A stretch of 34,992 bases of DNA from Anaerolineae bacterium (GTDB lineage Bacteria > Chloroflexota > Anaerolineae > B4-G1 > SLSP01), in the NCBI GenBank assembly GCA_016931185.1, contig JAFGFI010000329.1, positions 1-34,992 of the forward strand, written 5' to 3'. This document shows positions 7,850-16,188 of this stretch, one piece after another. How positions within the stretch are numbered: the first letter of the stretch is position 1; every line of letters begins with the position of its first letter. The notes under the pieces are model-generated. The model had not been told where the DNA came from, made no database searches, and worked only from the letters and a program-made list of their open reading frames with translations. The position numbers and the translations under genes were made by a program.

Positions 7850-8788
7850 CTAACGTTTTAATGTTGCTATTACCACAATACGGTGCGTGTCCACACCATA
7901 AGGATAACATGAAATCAAAGTCAGCACCGGGCTGCTGGTCGCAGACATCACGCCTACTTCGGTAGGCTCAATAATGCGCGTCTGCTGTACGACATACCGG
8001 TACACTTGTGACTGCGTATAGATTTCTATATCTTGGCCCACCTGTACTTCCGGTAAATCCCGGAAGATTTCCCCATAAATGTCATTGTGTGCCGAAATCA
8101 CACAGTTTCCTCGTTCTCCCGGATTCGCGCTACCGATGTGATGCGCCGCTCCTTTTTTCAGAGATTCCCAATCGTCCCCTTCTACTACCGGGGCATCCAC
8201 GCCAATTGAGGCGATCACAATCCGTTGTGCCTGGTCTGGGCCGGGAGTGGGCACCGGCAAAGGCGTCACCGCAGACACAAGGGATTGCAAATGCGCTGGG
8301 ATCGCGGCGGGTTCTGAATACCCTTGCGCATCTGGGGGTGTGTGCCCCCCCGGTAACACGGCAACACTAATCAAGGGGGTTGCTGTCGGCGTAGGCACGG
8401 CCTGCGCCGCGCGGCTTTCCTCATTAATACCCTGTACCATCAACATCAATTGTCCAATCACCAGGAAAAAGCCCACCAGCGCCAGCACTTCAACAAATAA
8501 CAGCGTCTGATCGCGCACCCACTTCCAGCGTATGGTAAAATGACGAGGGCTGTGTCTAGGCTTGATAATCGCACTATAACGCCGTTCTGCGGACGGCGAG
8601 CCAGCGTTTACCGGACGGCGCGCGTAAGAAGGAGATGGAACTTCATCCTCAGGCCTCCCATCACCCAGGGGATCGCGCGCGTCCAACTTTTTTCCCATCC
8701 GCTTGATGCGCTCTTCCCGGCGTCTGACCCGGAGTACCTCCTCCAACTCCTCCAACGTCAGTTCGGCAACGGAACGTCTATCCTTCAT
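7850..8788 (-). CDS. Membrane-anchored sortase (class D/E/F-like transpeptidase)
   Basis: The 312-residue protein has a charged cytoplasmic N-terminus with helix-forming Glu/Arg repeats, one transmembrane segment (about 95-117), a Pro/Thr-rich linker and a C-terminal sortase domain (about 187-312). The catalytic residues are visible: His234 in ISAHND, Cys294 in the TLISC motif and Arg303 in THRIVV. Sortases cleave sorting signals of surface proteins and join them to cell-wall or pilin nucleophiles. No LPxTG-type substrate was seen in the window. The ATG overlaps the methyltransferase stop by 4 nt (ATGA), implying translational coupling. The sortase assignment is firm; the subclass is not settled. 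Confidence 0.9.
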   Translation of the reverse strand: MKDRRSVAELTLEELEEVLRVRRREERIKRMGKKLDARDPLGDGRPEDEVPSPSYARRPVNAGSPSAERRYSAIIKPRHSPRHFTIRWKWVRDQTLLFVEVLALVGFFLVIGQLMLMVQGINEESRAAQAVPTPTATPLISVAVLPGGHTPPDAQGYSEPAAIPAHLQSLVSAVTPLPVPTPGPDQAQRIVIASIGVDAPVVEGDDWESLKKGAAHHIGSANPGERGNCVISAHNDIYGEIFRDLPEVQVGQDIEIYTQSQVYRYVVQQTRIIEPTEVGVMSATSSPVLTLISCYPYGVDTHRIVVIATLKR

Positions 8789-9588
8789 TTCTCTCCTACA
8801 GCGAAAACTTCGCGCTCAAAAAACCAGCGAAACGGTGGCACTGAAAACAATACCCAGCGCGCTACACGAAACAGGATGTTTTCCTGACGATGCTGCGGCG
8901 GTGAGCTCAACCACACACAGACATCGTGAAAGGCAGCATACTTCAGATAACGCCGCAGACTGACCATAGATTGCTCATTCACGTGAACGTGCAAATTCTC
9001 CGGAATAATAGCCCGTGGGTCCTTAGGATACTGCGCGCCCTGCCCCATCAACGTACGCACTAGCCGCACTAGGGGATATGCATAGCGATCATACCAAACA
9101 TTAGGCGCGGTATGCACAATAATCCGGCCCCCAGGCTTTAACACCCGCGACGCTTCAGCCAGCGCAATATCTAACTCGCGCGGGTATAAATGCTCCACCA
9201 CGTCAAAGATTAACACCCGATCAAAAAGGTCATCAGTAAAAGGCAAGTACAACGCCGATGCCTGATAAACGCTGATCTCTTGCCCATATTCCTGGGCCAT
9301 AAGCAACGCGAGTTTGTGAGACAGATCAACCGCAACCGAGGCGTAATCAATACCATACGCGCGCGCTCCTAATTCCGTAGCGCGGCGCAGAATCTCGCCG
9401 CGCCCACAGCCCACATCAAGCACCTGCATCCCTGGCGCAATTCCGGCCACTGATAATGCTTCCGCCAATCGCCGCGATAGATACTCACCCTCACTGGAGA
9501 GGAACTCCTGATATCCCTCGCAAACATGAAGGAAGTATTGTTCATCGTATAGCACTGAGGGAACTGTACCCGAAGTTTGTTCTCCCAA
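8785..9588 (-). CDS. Class I SAM-dependent methyltransferase
   Basis: The 267-residue protein has the SAM-binding motif I VLDVGCGRGE (residues 56-65), GIDYAS after strand 2 (79-84), FDRVLIFDVVEHL for strand 4 (about 122-134) and KPGGRIIVHT (151-160). This matches the Methyltransf_11/25 type seen in many glycan and lipid loci. The substrate cannot be read from the sequence; the neighbours suggest a sugar or a lipid-linked glycan. The start is TTG at 9588, chosen because GGGGAG lies 7 nt upstream and no in-frame ATG fits. It follows the glycosyltransferase after 125 nt and overlaps the sortase start by 4 nt. Confidence 0.88.
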   Translation of the reverse strand: MGEQTSGTVPSVLYDEQYFLHVCEGYQEFLSSEGEYLSRRLAEALSVAGIAPGMQVLDVGCGRGEILRRATELGARAYGIDYASVAVDLSHKLALLMAQEYGQEISVYQASALYLPFTDDLFDRVLIFDVVEHLYPRELDIALAEASRVLKPGGRIIVHTAPNVWYDRYAYPLVRLVRTLMGQGAQYPKDPRAIIPENLHVHVNEQSMVSLRRYLKYAAFHDVCVWLSSPPQHRQENILFRVARWVLFSVPPFRWFFEREVFAVGEK

Positions 9589-9610
9589 ATGTATGCTCCC
9601 CTAACAATTA

Positions 9611-9628
9611 GAAATTAAAGATTAGAAA
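9611..9628. repeat. 18-bp intergenic repeat, copy 1
   Basis: GAAATTAAAGATTAGAAA is identical at 33710-33727. Both copies lie in short gaps between minus-strand genes, just upstream of a start. The rest of the 9589-9713 gap is AT-rich, with a TATAAT on the minus strand near 9700 but no convincing -35. Confidence 0.6.
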
Positions 9629-9713
9629 TTAGAAACAGATCCCTGTGTTCTCCCGGCCTCTTGAGAATCCCCTGACAAAAGGTAAAAGGATTATAACATA
9701 AAAAAACTTCATT

Positions 9714-11900
9714 TTACTTAACCCGAAGTGGTCCCAACAAAACCCGTTCATCTACCTCCCGTCCATCGGAGGTGATCACACGCAGGCGGCCGGCCTCTTT
9801 ATGGAACAGCCCCACCTGGAGCGGATAGTTACCGGGTGGAGTCTCCGGACGGAGGGGGATCTGGCGCGTCACCGTCACAACTTCACCCGGTGTCCATATT
9901 ACGCCCCCCCCATCATGGCTTCCCCACACATTATACTCGGTATCGAGTACCTGGGCAAAGATAGCGTAGTCATAACGGGGTTCAACCAACACCTGCCAAT
10001 AGAGTGTAACCGTACACGATTCTCCACCCTGTAACGCTCTGGGTTCCAGTGTGTACCCCACCAGGGCAATCTCATCGGTAAAATTAGCGAACTGTGTGTT
10101 TGGCCACGCACCGGGCGCGGGGTCAATGGCAACCTCCCCGACATTCAGCCCCCATTCAGACGTCCTGGCCCCAGACAATTCAAGCCGCCCCCACTCCGAC
10201 TCATACATGCCGATATACACCTGCGCTTGGGCAGGTGTATATACCGACGCGGAAAGGTCAAGCCGGTAGATGTCCTCAAATACCCGCCCTTCACGCCAGA
10301 AAGTCGTAGGCGCACGCCCCAGGCCGGGCCATGTATCCCGCTGCACCGCCAATACCCCGGCATCATCAATGAGGTGTACATACACCGTGTAAGGACGCGC
10401 CGTCACTCGCAATGGCTCCCACACGACACGTACCCATACTGGGTCACCTGGCTGCACCCGTGCAGGTGAGACCTCCATCGCCAACACTCGCGCCACATCC
10501 CCCACTTGCACAACCGTAGTCACAGATTGCGCCAATTCGCCAGCCACGCGCGCCGGATAGCGCACTGCCGGCCAAAAATACCCCACTACAGCTATTACCA
10601 ACAAAGCCGACATTCCTGCCCCGATAAGCATCAGGATATACCGGGGACAACGCAGCCAGGTATTCCAACCCCCCACTACGAGGATCGCGAACGCAGGTAA
10701 CACCGGAAAGAGAAACCGCCCCATCGCACCGGCGGGTTGAATCATCATATAATAGAAGACCACCCCCGTAAACAGAAGAATGATCCCTCCCAATAGGAAT
10801 ACCCAGCGTCCCGGCATGTGGGAACGCCGTGTCCACAGCAGCCCCAATAACCCCACTCCACAGAAAAGCAACAGAATGGTGTAGATACATGAGGGCAAAG
10901 GTATCTGCCCATAACCAAACCGCGCCCACAGGCTGGACCACAAATAAGGCACACCCTGTTCAATAGCCCACCAACTGCCGCCGGCCGACCGCCCATACCA
11001 CAACTCATTGAGTTTGCTCATCCCGGTCAAGTCACCATACAACACCCAGTTGCGCACAAACCACCATCCGGCCAATAATCCCGCAATACTGAAAACCCAC
11101 AGCATAGCTTGTAACCAACGGAATAGAATTGCGAAGTGCCGGTTCTGGGACACGGAGCATTGGGCAGCCAGAGCTAAGGAAACCACAATTAATGCGCCAA
11201 AAGTAGCCAAGTGTAGCTTTGCCAGCAGGGCTAGACCATATACCAGTCCTAAGATTACCAGTCGACGCGGGCTAAGACCTTCTTGTATCATCACAACACA
11301 CATCAGCAACACTGCAGTTCCACACGCAGCGGCCACAATATCATTATTCATCGCCGCGCTCAAATAGATAAACTGAGGGTTCAGAGCCACCAACAGTGCG
11401 GATGCCAGGGCCAATGCCGGTCGTTGCGGCCAGATACGTTGTCCCACCATATAAGTAAGCCCAACTGTCAACATACCCAACAGGACATTAACCCAGCGCG
11501 GCACCATCGCCGCCAGAAATCCCGCGCGGAAGGGAAACCGTTCAATGGATGTATGCCAGTATTGCAGCTTGTTATCCACACCCACTTCCCAGTTACGGTA
11601 ACCCCAAAACGGGTTCATAGGATGTTCGTAGGTGCTGGTATGCTCAGAAGGGATCCAAAAACTGGCGAGCGCGCTTAACAGATGATACAGAGGGGGGTGA
11701 TGACTTTGGGAACGCACCTCTTCCTCACCCTGCACCGGCAATTGGTGTTCCACTACCAGCTTGCGAATATAGCGATAGTGACGAATTTCATCCGGAGGTT
11801 CAAACAGTGGACTAATCAGGCTAACGACAAATCCAAGTCCAAAGAATAGAAACAGGATGCCATAGCAATACACCCGCGTCACGTTAAATTTAGTAGGCAT
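9714..11900 (-). CDS. Integral-membrane GT-C glycosyltransferase (PMT/ArnT or DUF2142-like) with C-terminal beta domain
   Basis: The 728-residue protein has many transmembrane helices over the first ~470 residues. The first extracytoplasmic loop carries the acidic motif EPPDE (34-38) and then HHPPLYHLL (67-75). These are the hallmarks of GT-C enzymes that use polyprenyl-phosphate sugars. The remaining ~250 residues are beta-rich and soluble-looking (YTVYVHLID, LYWQV, GNYPLQVGL), a Chloroflexota-type extension outside the membrane. It would transfer a sugar from a lipid carrier to a protein or glycan on the outer face. Its ATG overlaps the sugar-phosphate transferase 3' end by 11 nt, so it is part of the same operon and probably depends on coupled translation; its own Shine-Dalgarno is weak. 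The fold class is firm; acceptor and donor are unknown. Confidence 0.85.
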   Translation of the reverse strand: MPTKFNVTRVYCYGILFLFFGLGFVVSLISPLFEPPDEIRHYRYIRKLVVEHQLPVQGEEEVRSQSHHPPLYHLLSALASFWIPSEHTSTYEHPMNPFWGYRNWEVGVDNKLQYWHTSIERFPFRAGFLAAMVPRWVNVLLGMLTVGLTYMVGQRIWPQRPALALASALLVALNPQFIYLSAAMNNDIVAAACGTAVLLMCVVMIQEGLSPRRLVILGLVYGLALLAKLHLATFGALIVVSLALAAQCSVSQNRHFAILFRWLQAMLWVFSIAGLLAGWWFVRNWVLYGDLTGMSKLNELWYGRSAGGSWWAIEQGVPYLWSSLWARFGYGQIPLPSCIYTILLLFCGVGLLGLLWTRRSHMPGRWVFLLGGIILLFTGVVFYYMMIQPAGAMGRFLFPVLPAFAILVVGGWNTWLRCPRYILMLIGAGMSALLVIAVVGYFWPAVRYPARVAGELAQSVTTVVQVGDVARVLAMEVSPARVQPGDPVWVRVVWEPLRVTARPYTVYVHLIDDAGVLAVQRDTWPGLGRAPTTFWREGRVFEDIYRLDLSASVYTPAQAQVYIGMYESEWGRLELSGARTSEWGLNVGEVAIDPAPGAWPNTQFANFTDEIALVGYTLEPRALQGGESCTVTLYWQVLVEPRYDYAIFAQVLDTEYNVWGSHDGGGVIWTPGEVVTVTRQIPLRPETPPGNYPLQVGLFHKEAGRLRVITSDGREVDERVLLGPLRVK

Positions 11901-13323
11901 TCGGCGAGCGGAGAATTTGCAATATCGTGCGAATTATGATTTTGATATCCAGATATAATGACCAGTTCTCAATATACCACAGATCGTATTTAGTGCGTTC
12001 TGGAATGGATGTATCCCCACGGTATCCGTTCACCTGCGCCCACCCGGTCAAGCCTGCCTTTTCACGATGCCGGTCCATATAGCGCGGGATACTTCGTCGA
12101 AACTGATCCACATACATCGGACGCTCCGGGCGCGGGCCAACCAGGCTCATATCCCCCAACAACACATTGATGAACTGGGGCAGCTCATCCAAATTCTTCT
12201 CCCGAAGAAATGTCCCAATCTTCGTGCGGCGCGGGTCATCCTCCGTCGTCCAACCCGGGCCCGATTTCTCAGCATCGACCCGCATTGAGCGAAATTTGAT
12301 CATCGGGAACAACCGTCCATCCAATCCCATCCGCTCCTGGATATAAAAAGCCGGTCCGGACGACTCCAACTTCACCAGGGCAGCAATGAACATCATAAAT
12401 GGTGACAAGAAGATCAACCCCACCGTCGCGCCTACAACATCCATCGCCCGTTTTGCCACGCGACGCCAACCGGTCAAAGCAATGTCACGCACCGTCAGTA
12501 CTGGAATCCCACCCAACTCACCGATACCCACCGGACCGGCCATAATCTGGAACAGGTCAGGATAAACGCGGATCGTCACACGCCCCCGTTCACATTCGGA
12601 AATCAACCACAAAATATCATAATGAGGTGTATCCTCCGGCAATGCAAAGATAACTTCATCTGCCTGTTGTTCATCAATGATACGCCCCAACTGCGCTGCA
12701 TTGCCAACCACAGGCACACTCAGTACAGCATAAGGAATTTCTCCTCCCCCGGCATCCGTACTGACTACGCCAACCATATCATAACCCAGTTCCGGCGTCC
12801 ACAAAATCTTCTGTAAAATCATCCGCGCCACGTCGCCCGTTCCCACCACAAGCACACGCCGCCGCCCCCAACCGTGACGAATCAAATACTTACGCAGCCA
12901 GTGGTTCACCACCCGGCCCAATGTGACCAGGAGAATCGAAAAGCCCCAGGCATAAGCGACCATCACCCGCGAGTATTCCTGTCCCACAAAAGAATTACGC
13001 AACACCAGCGATGCCAACGCCACCCCCATCAATGTGCCGATAGTCGAACCAGCTATGATACTATAAACTTCATCTACCCGCGATGCCCGCGATAGGCTGT
13101 AGAGTTTGGCGAAGAAGAACACCCCTAACAGCGAGAACACGTGAATAAACATCATCGGCACATACACCGCAAAAGAATCTATCCCCTGAGCAGGATCGGG
13201 CCACGGCAGCCACAAGCGCAAGCTATAGGCCAACGCAAATGATAATCCCGCCATCAGTGTATCGGTCAATACCAAGAAGAGAATGAATAGACGGGTTGCC
13301 TGTTCAGATTTTATGAGACGCAT
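11890..13323 (-). CDS. Polyprenyl-phosphate sugar-phosphate transferase (WbaP/EpsE-type initiating enzyme)
   Basis: The enzyme (477 residues) starts exopolysaccharide or glycan synthesis by moving a sugar phosphate from a nucleotide sugar to undecaprenyl phosphate. It has about four N-terminal transmembrane helices, a central CoA-binding-like Rossmann region (VLVVGTGDVAR, near 157-167), then one more helix (KRAMDVVGATVGL) and the Bac_transf catalytic domain with IQERMG, PMIKFRSM, DELPQFINVLLGDMSLVGPRPE and PGLTGWAQVNGYRG-type sequence. The reading frame extends upstream to an ATG at 13362, but GGAGGG three nt before ATG 13323 makes the shorter form more likely. It is the first gene of the minus-strand operon ending at 7580. 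Confidence 0.92.
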   Translation of the reverse strand: MRLIKSEQATRLFILFLVLTDTLMAGLSFALAYSLRLWLPWPDPAQGIDSFAVYVPMMFIHVFSLLGVFFFAKLYSLSRASRVDEVYSIIAGSTIGTLMGVALASLVLRNSFVGQEYSRVMVAYAWGFSILLVTLGRVVNHWLRKYLIRHGWGRRRVLVVGTGDVARMILQKILWTPELGYDMVGVVSTDAGGGEIPYAVLSVPVVGNAAQLGRIIDEQQADEVIFALPEDTPHYDILWLISECERGRVTIRVYPDLFQIMAGPVGIGELGGIPVLTVRDIALTGWRRVAKRAMDVVGATVGLIFLSPFMMFIAALVKLESSGPAFYIQERMGLDGRLFPMIKFRSMRVDAEKSGPGWTTEDDPRRTKIGTFLREKNLDELPQFINVLLGDMSLVGPRPERPMYVDQFRRSIPRYMDRHREKAGLTGWAQVNGYRGDTSIPERTKYDLWYIENWSLYLDIKIIIRTILQILRSPNAY

Positions 13324-13378
13324 TTGCCCTCCAATCAAGTCGCAAAACTTGCGAATCGACATGTCATCAAAGATATTG

Positions 13379-13403
13379 GCAAGGTTTCTGAACCTTGCTT
13401 TTT
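13379..13403 (+). terminator. Stem-loop with T-run in the upstream region of the sugar-phosphate transferase
   Basis: GCAAGGTT, TCTG, AACCTTGC and then TTTTT form a textbook 8-bp terminator hairpin on the plus strand. No plus-strand gene ends nearby, so it may act on antisense transcripts, or read on the minus strand it is a 5'-leader hairpin of the operon. The remainder of 13324-13754 holds repeat copy B, another hairpin and no gene that I can see. Confidence 0.4.
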
Positions 13404-13494
13404 ACCTTTACACTTTTACGCTTGATAGGGCATAAAGTGTAAAAGTAACTTGAACCATCCCAAGATATTCTAGCATATTGATCCTCATGGGCAA

Positions 13495-13554
13495 GTTGTG
13501 GCTGACCGTTTGTAGCCGCGCTTTCCATAGCGCGTTGTTGTGATCGGCCACAAC
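13495..13554 (-). repeat. Dispersed hairpin element, copy B (inverted)
   Basis: On the minus strand, 13536-13511 reads AACGCGCTATGGAAAGCGCG followed by GCTACA, identical to the core of copies A and C. Flanking GTTGTGG (13495-13501) and CCACAAC (13548-13554) form outer arms with a different sequence from the other two copies. This suggests that the core is conserved as a structure inside changing flanks. Confidence 0.75.
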
Positions 13555-13659
13555 AAACCCCTTCGTTGACATACCTACAAAATAGATTTATAGTTAGCCA
13601 GGGAATTTTTTACTAATGTCCGGATAAAAATTTATGGTCTAGAGGCCAGGAATTAAGGT

Positions 13660-13697
13660 GATATTATCATGGGTGGTATCCTACCCGTGATAATATC
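13660..13697. repeat. 15-bp stem-loop in the DUF362 gene leader
   Basis: GATATTATCATGGGT (13660-13674) pairs with ACCCGTGATAATATC (13683-13697) with one T/G wobble around an 8-nt loop. ATTTTATT follows. It lies about 60 nt before the ATG at 13755 and could be an operator or an attenuator. Confidence 0.55.
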
Positions 13698-13754
13698 ATT
13701 TTATTCTGCCGTTTTAGAAGTCCATTTTCATAGAAAAAGCAGAGGAAACTGACA

Positions 13755-14861
13755 ATGATTAAATCTAGAGTTGCCGCGCTATACACACGGCCAGAGACAG
13801 TTATTCAAGATTATGCAAAACTGTTCGAAATTGCAGGAGGTGCTGAAGCACTTCAGGCAAATATAACCACGATCCTCAAAGACAACATCACCTGGCACTT
13901 CCCAATGCCGGGGGCAAATACAACGCCCTGGCAATTAGAAGGCACTATCCAGGCTTTACGACAAGTTGGATTTGAGGATTTAGTGTGTGTGCAAAATAAA
14001 ACAGTTGTCACCAATGCTTTCAAAGGCGAAGACCTCAATGGATATGTGCCCATCTTACAACACCACAATGTACCGGTGCGATATAATTTCCGTAAAGAAG
14101 AAATGACCTGGATTCCTTACCAGCCCAAAGCCAAGATGTTAGCGCTGGATCACATCTACCCTGACGGCATCCATATCCCGGATTATTTCATCGGCAAGAA
14201 CATCATCCACCTGCCAACGGTTAAGACACATATGTACACCACCACCACAGGGGCGATGAAAAACGCCTTTGGTGGGTTACTCAGCAAGTACCGGCATTAT
14301 ACCCATACCTGGATTCACGAGACGCTGGTAGATTTGCTGGCAATTCAACAAGAAATCCATCCCGGCATTTTCACCCTGATGGACGGTACGACGGCGGGCA
14401 ATGGGGCCGGGCCGCGCATGGTGCAGCCCATGATCAAGAACATCCTTTTGGCTTCGGCGGACCAAGTAGCGATTGACGCAGTAGCTGCCAAACTGATGGG
14501 GTTTGATCCACTCAGCATCAAATACATCCGGCTGGCGCACGAGCGCGGGCTAGGTGTGGGAGATCCGCGTGAAATTGAGTTGGTGGGCGATGATATATCA
14601 GAAGAAAATTGGGGATTCAAAGTAAAATACAATACCCATAGTTTCCTGGCCTGGTTGGCATGGTATGGCCCAACACGGGTACTCCAAAAGCTGGTGCTGA
14701 GAACGCCGCTGGTGATTATCCCCACCCTGATTGGCGAAATCGAGCAGGACTACCTATACTGGCCGCTGAAGTACAAAGGCATTGCCAGACAATGGTGCGA
14801 AAGTACCACCTGGGGGCAATTATTCCAACGTTACCAGGAACAAGGCTACCTGGTAGACTAA
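13755..14861 (+). CDS. DUF362 domain protein
   Basis: The 368-residue protein matches the DUF362 family (PF04015): a central segment PDYFIGKNIIHLPTVKTHMYTTTTGAMKNAFGGL, then LMDGTTAGNGAGPR and LLASADQVAIDAVAAKLMGFDP, which are the recognisable conserved blocks. Many DUF362 proteins carry a ferredoxin-like Fe-S domain; this one has no Cys cluster. Function in the family is poorly defined, with proposals around redox or metal-related chemistry. GAGG lies about 9 nt before the ATG. The COG0523 GTPase follows after 31 nt, so the two are probably one transcription unit. The family call is fairly secure; the role is unknown. Confidence 0.8.
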   Translation: MIKSRVAALYTRPETVIQDYAKLFEIAGGAEALQANITTILKDNITWHFPMPGANTTPWQLEGTIQALRQVGFEDLVCVQNKTVVTNAFKGEDLNGYVPILQHHNVPVRYNFRKEEMTWIPYQPKAKMLALDHIYPDGIHIPDYFIGKNIIHLPTVKTHMYTTTTGAMKNAFGGLLSKYRHYTHTWIHETLVDLLAIQQEIHPGIFTLMDGTTAGNGAGPRMVQPMIKNILLASADQVAIDAVAAKLMGFDPLSIKYIRLAHERGLGVGDPREIELVGDDISEENWGFKVKYNTHSFLAWLAWYGPTRVLQKLVLRTPLVIIPTLIGEIEQDYLYWPLKYKGIARQWCESTTWGQLFQRYQEQGYLVD

Positions 14862-14892
14862 AATAAACAATATCATTTTCGGAGGCTCTATC

Positions 14893-15960
14893 ATGGATTT
14901 ACACATCGTAGGCGGATTTTTGGGAAGTGGTAAAACTACAGCCATCATCGGCGCGCTCAAATTATTACTGGCGGAAGGCAAGCGAGTAGGCGTTGTGACT
15001 AACGACAAAGGCCGGCATCTGGTAGACACGGCATTTTTTGCCCGGGCAACAATCCCCACTACTGAAGTACCGGGGGGGTGCTTCCGTTGCAACTACGGCG
15101 ATTTCCAGGAGCGCATCGCGCAGTTGCAGGACAGCGCGCGCCCCGACGTTATCTTCGCCGAATCGGTGGGATCGTGTGTGGACCTGGTAGGGCCGGTAAT
15201 CCAACCGTTAGCCGCGCTACCGGGCACGGGTATCAGTAAGACTACCTATTCCGTCTTCGCCGATAGCCGCTTGCTGCGCCGCCGTATGTTGGGATTGCCA
15301 ATGCCCTACAGCGATGCAATCTGTTATATCTTTGATAAGCAGCTTGAAGAAGCGAGCTTGATCATCTTAAATAAGATTGACTTGCTCTCGGAGGTACAGA
15401 TACAAGAGACGTTATCGCTGGCAAAAACGGTCTTCCCAGATAAAGTCCTCTTACCCCAAAACTCACTTATTCCCAAAGGCACAGAAGCATGGGTTAAGTT
15501 GTTGGCACAATCGACCATCACGGGCATCCCGCTTGACGTAGACTACGATCAATATGGCGCGGGCGCGGCACAACTAGCATGGTTGGATCAGACCCTCACA
15601 TTCACCGTGGACAACGGACAGGGATGCTCTGTAGTGCAACGACTGATCGCCGGTTTGGTCAACATACTCCGAGAAGAGGCCGCGCCTATCGCGCATCTCA
15701 AGTTCTTTGTTCAAGGAGAAGGTGAAGAGGTTAAACTTAGCTTTGACAGCCTGACTTCGTCTAACGAGTGGCAAGCTGCCCTCCCTTCACTAACTGCAAA
15801 CACACTGACCCTTATCATCAACGCGCGGATACAGATGGCGGCGGAGCGGTTGCGCACGCTGGTGGGACAGGTCATATCAGAAACGCTCACCCAGGCTGGT
15901 ATACGTTATGAAGAGACGGAACGGTCTGCCTTTGCACCCCAGGTACCAAAACCCACTTAA
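14893..15960 (+). CDS. COG0523/CobW-type GTPase (putative metallochaperone)
   Basis: This 355-residue G3E-family GTPase carries Walker A GFLGSGKTT (8-16), a metal-site motif GGCFRC (61-66, Cys63 and Cys66), an acidic switch segment FAESVGSC (about 89-96) and the guanine-specificity motif NKID (159-162). In the family the GCxCC site binds zinc or cobalt while GTP hydrolysis drives delivery to a target enzyme. Here the site is CxxC, one Cys fewer than the canonical form. The usual C-terminal CobW domain is only weakly recognisable. GGAGG lies 8 nt before the ATG. Pairing with DUF362, and the metal-dependent hydrolase fold downstream, suggests metal delivery within this cluster, which is an inference. 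Confidence 0.85.
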   Translation: MDLHIVGGFLGSGKTTAIIGALKLLLAEGKRVGVVTNDKGRHLVDTAFFARATIPTTEVPGGCFRCNYGDFQERIAQLQDSARPDVIFAESVGSCVDLVGPVIQPLAALPGTGISKTTYSVFADSRLLRRRMLGLPMPYSDAICYIFDKQLEEASLIILNKIDLLSEVQIQETLSLAKTVFPDKVLLPQNSLIPKGTEAWVKLLAQSTITGIPLDVDYDQYGAGAAQLAWLDQTLTFTVDNGQGCSVVQRLIAGLVNILREEAAPIAHLKFFVQGEGEEVKLSFDSLTSSNEWQAALPSLTANTLTLIINARIQMAAERLRTLVGQVISETLTQAGIRYEETERSAFAPQVPKPT

Positions 15961-15985
15961 ACGGCGGTAGTCGTCTGGATACAAT

Positions 15986-16042
15986 CTACTGCTCAGCTTG
16001 TCGTTTCAACTGCACGGGTAAATTAAGTGTATAACGCGCCAT
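15986..16042 (-). pseudogene. Truncated ribbon-helix-helix (HicB/CopG-like) antitoxin remnant
   Basis: A perfect AGGAGGT Shine-Dalgarno lies 3 nt before an ATG at 16042. The 18-codon frame reads MARYTLNLPVQLKRQAEQ and then hits TAG. This matches the start of small RHH antitoxin-type proteins, which normally continue for 50-80 residues with a second helix. The sequence past the stop (to 15960) no longer resembles the family. It appears to be the 5' end of a decayed toxin-antitoxin gene. No toxin partner is visible. The other DNA in 15961-16188 holds no gene that I can see. Confidence 0.45.
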
Positions 16043-16188
16043 ACGACCTCCTATAAATCGTTATACTTACGTCATATATGGTTATAAGATGTCAATATGT
16101 CGCTTGTTCCTCCCATTTTACAACAGCGGTATTGCATAGTACAATTTGAGATAAATCATTTTACACGTCTTTCAATAGGAGCATGAAG

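Noticed and set aside
7850..8788. The YLPLV tail of the proteases as a substrate of this sortase
   Set aside because: The tails lack a following hydrophobic helix and basic end, which sortase substrates have. I keep it as an untested possibility, not a call.
10444..10941. 165-codon minus-strand frame within the glycosyltransferase gene
   Set aside because: It is an alternative frame of the same strand inside a clear membrane-protein gene; hydrophobic content follows from the overlapping helices.
13379..13403. Terminator of an unseen plus-strand gene
   Set aside because: No plus-strand open frame or RNA gene is recognisable upstream; that stretch is the 5' end of the minus-strand sugar-phosphate transferase gene.
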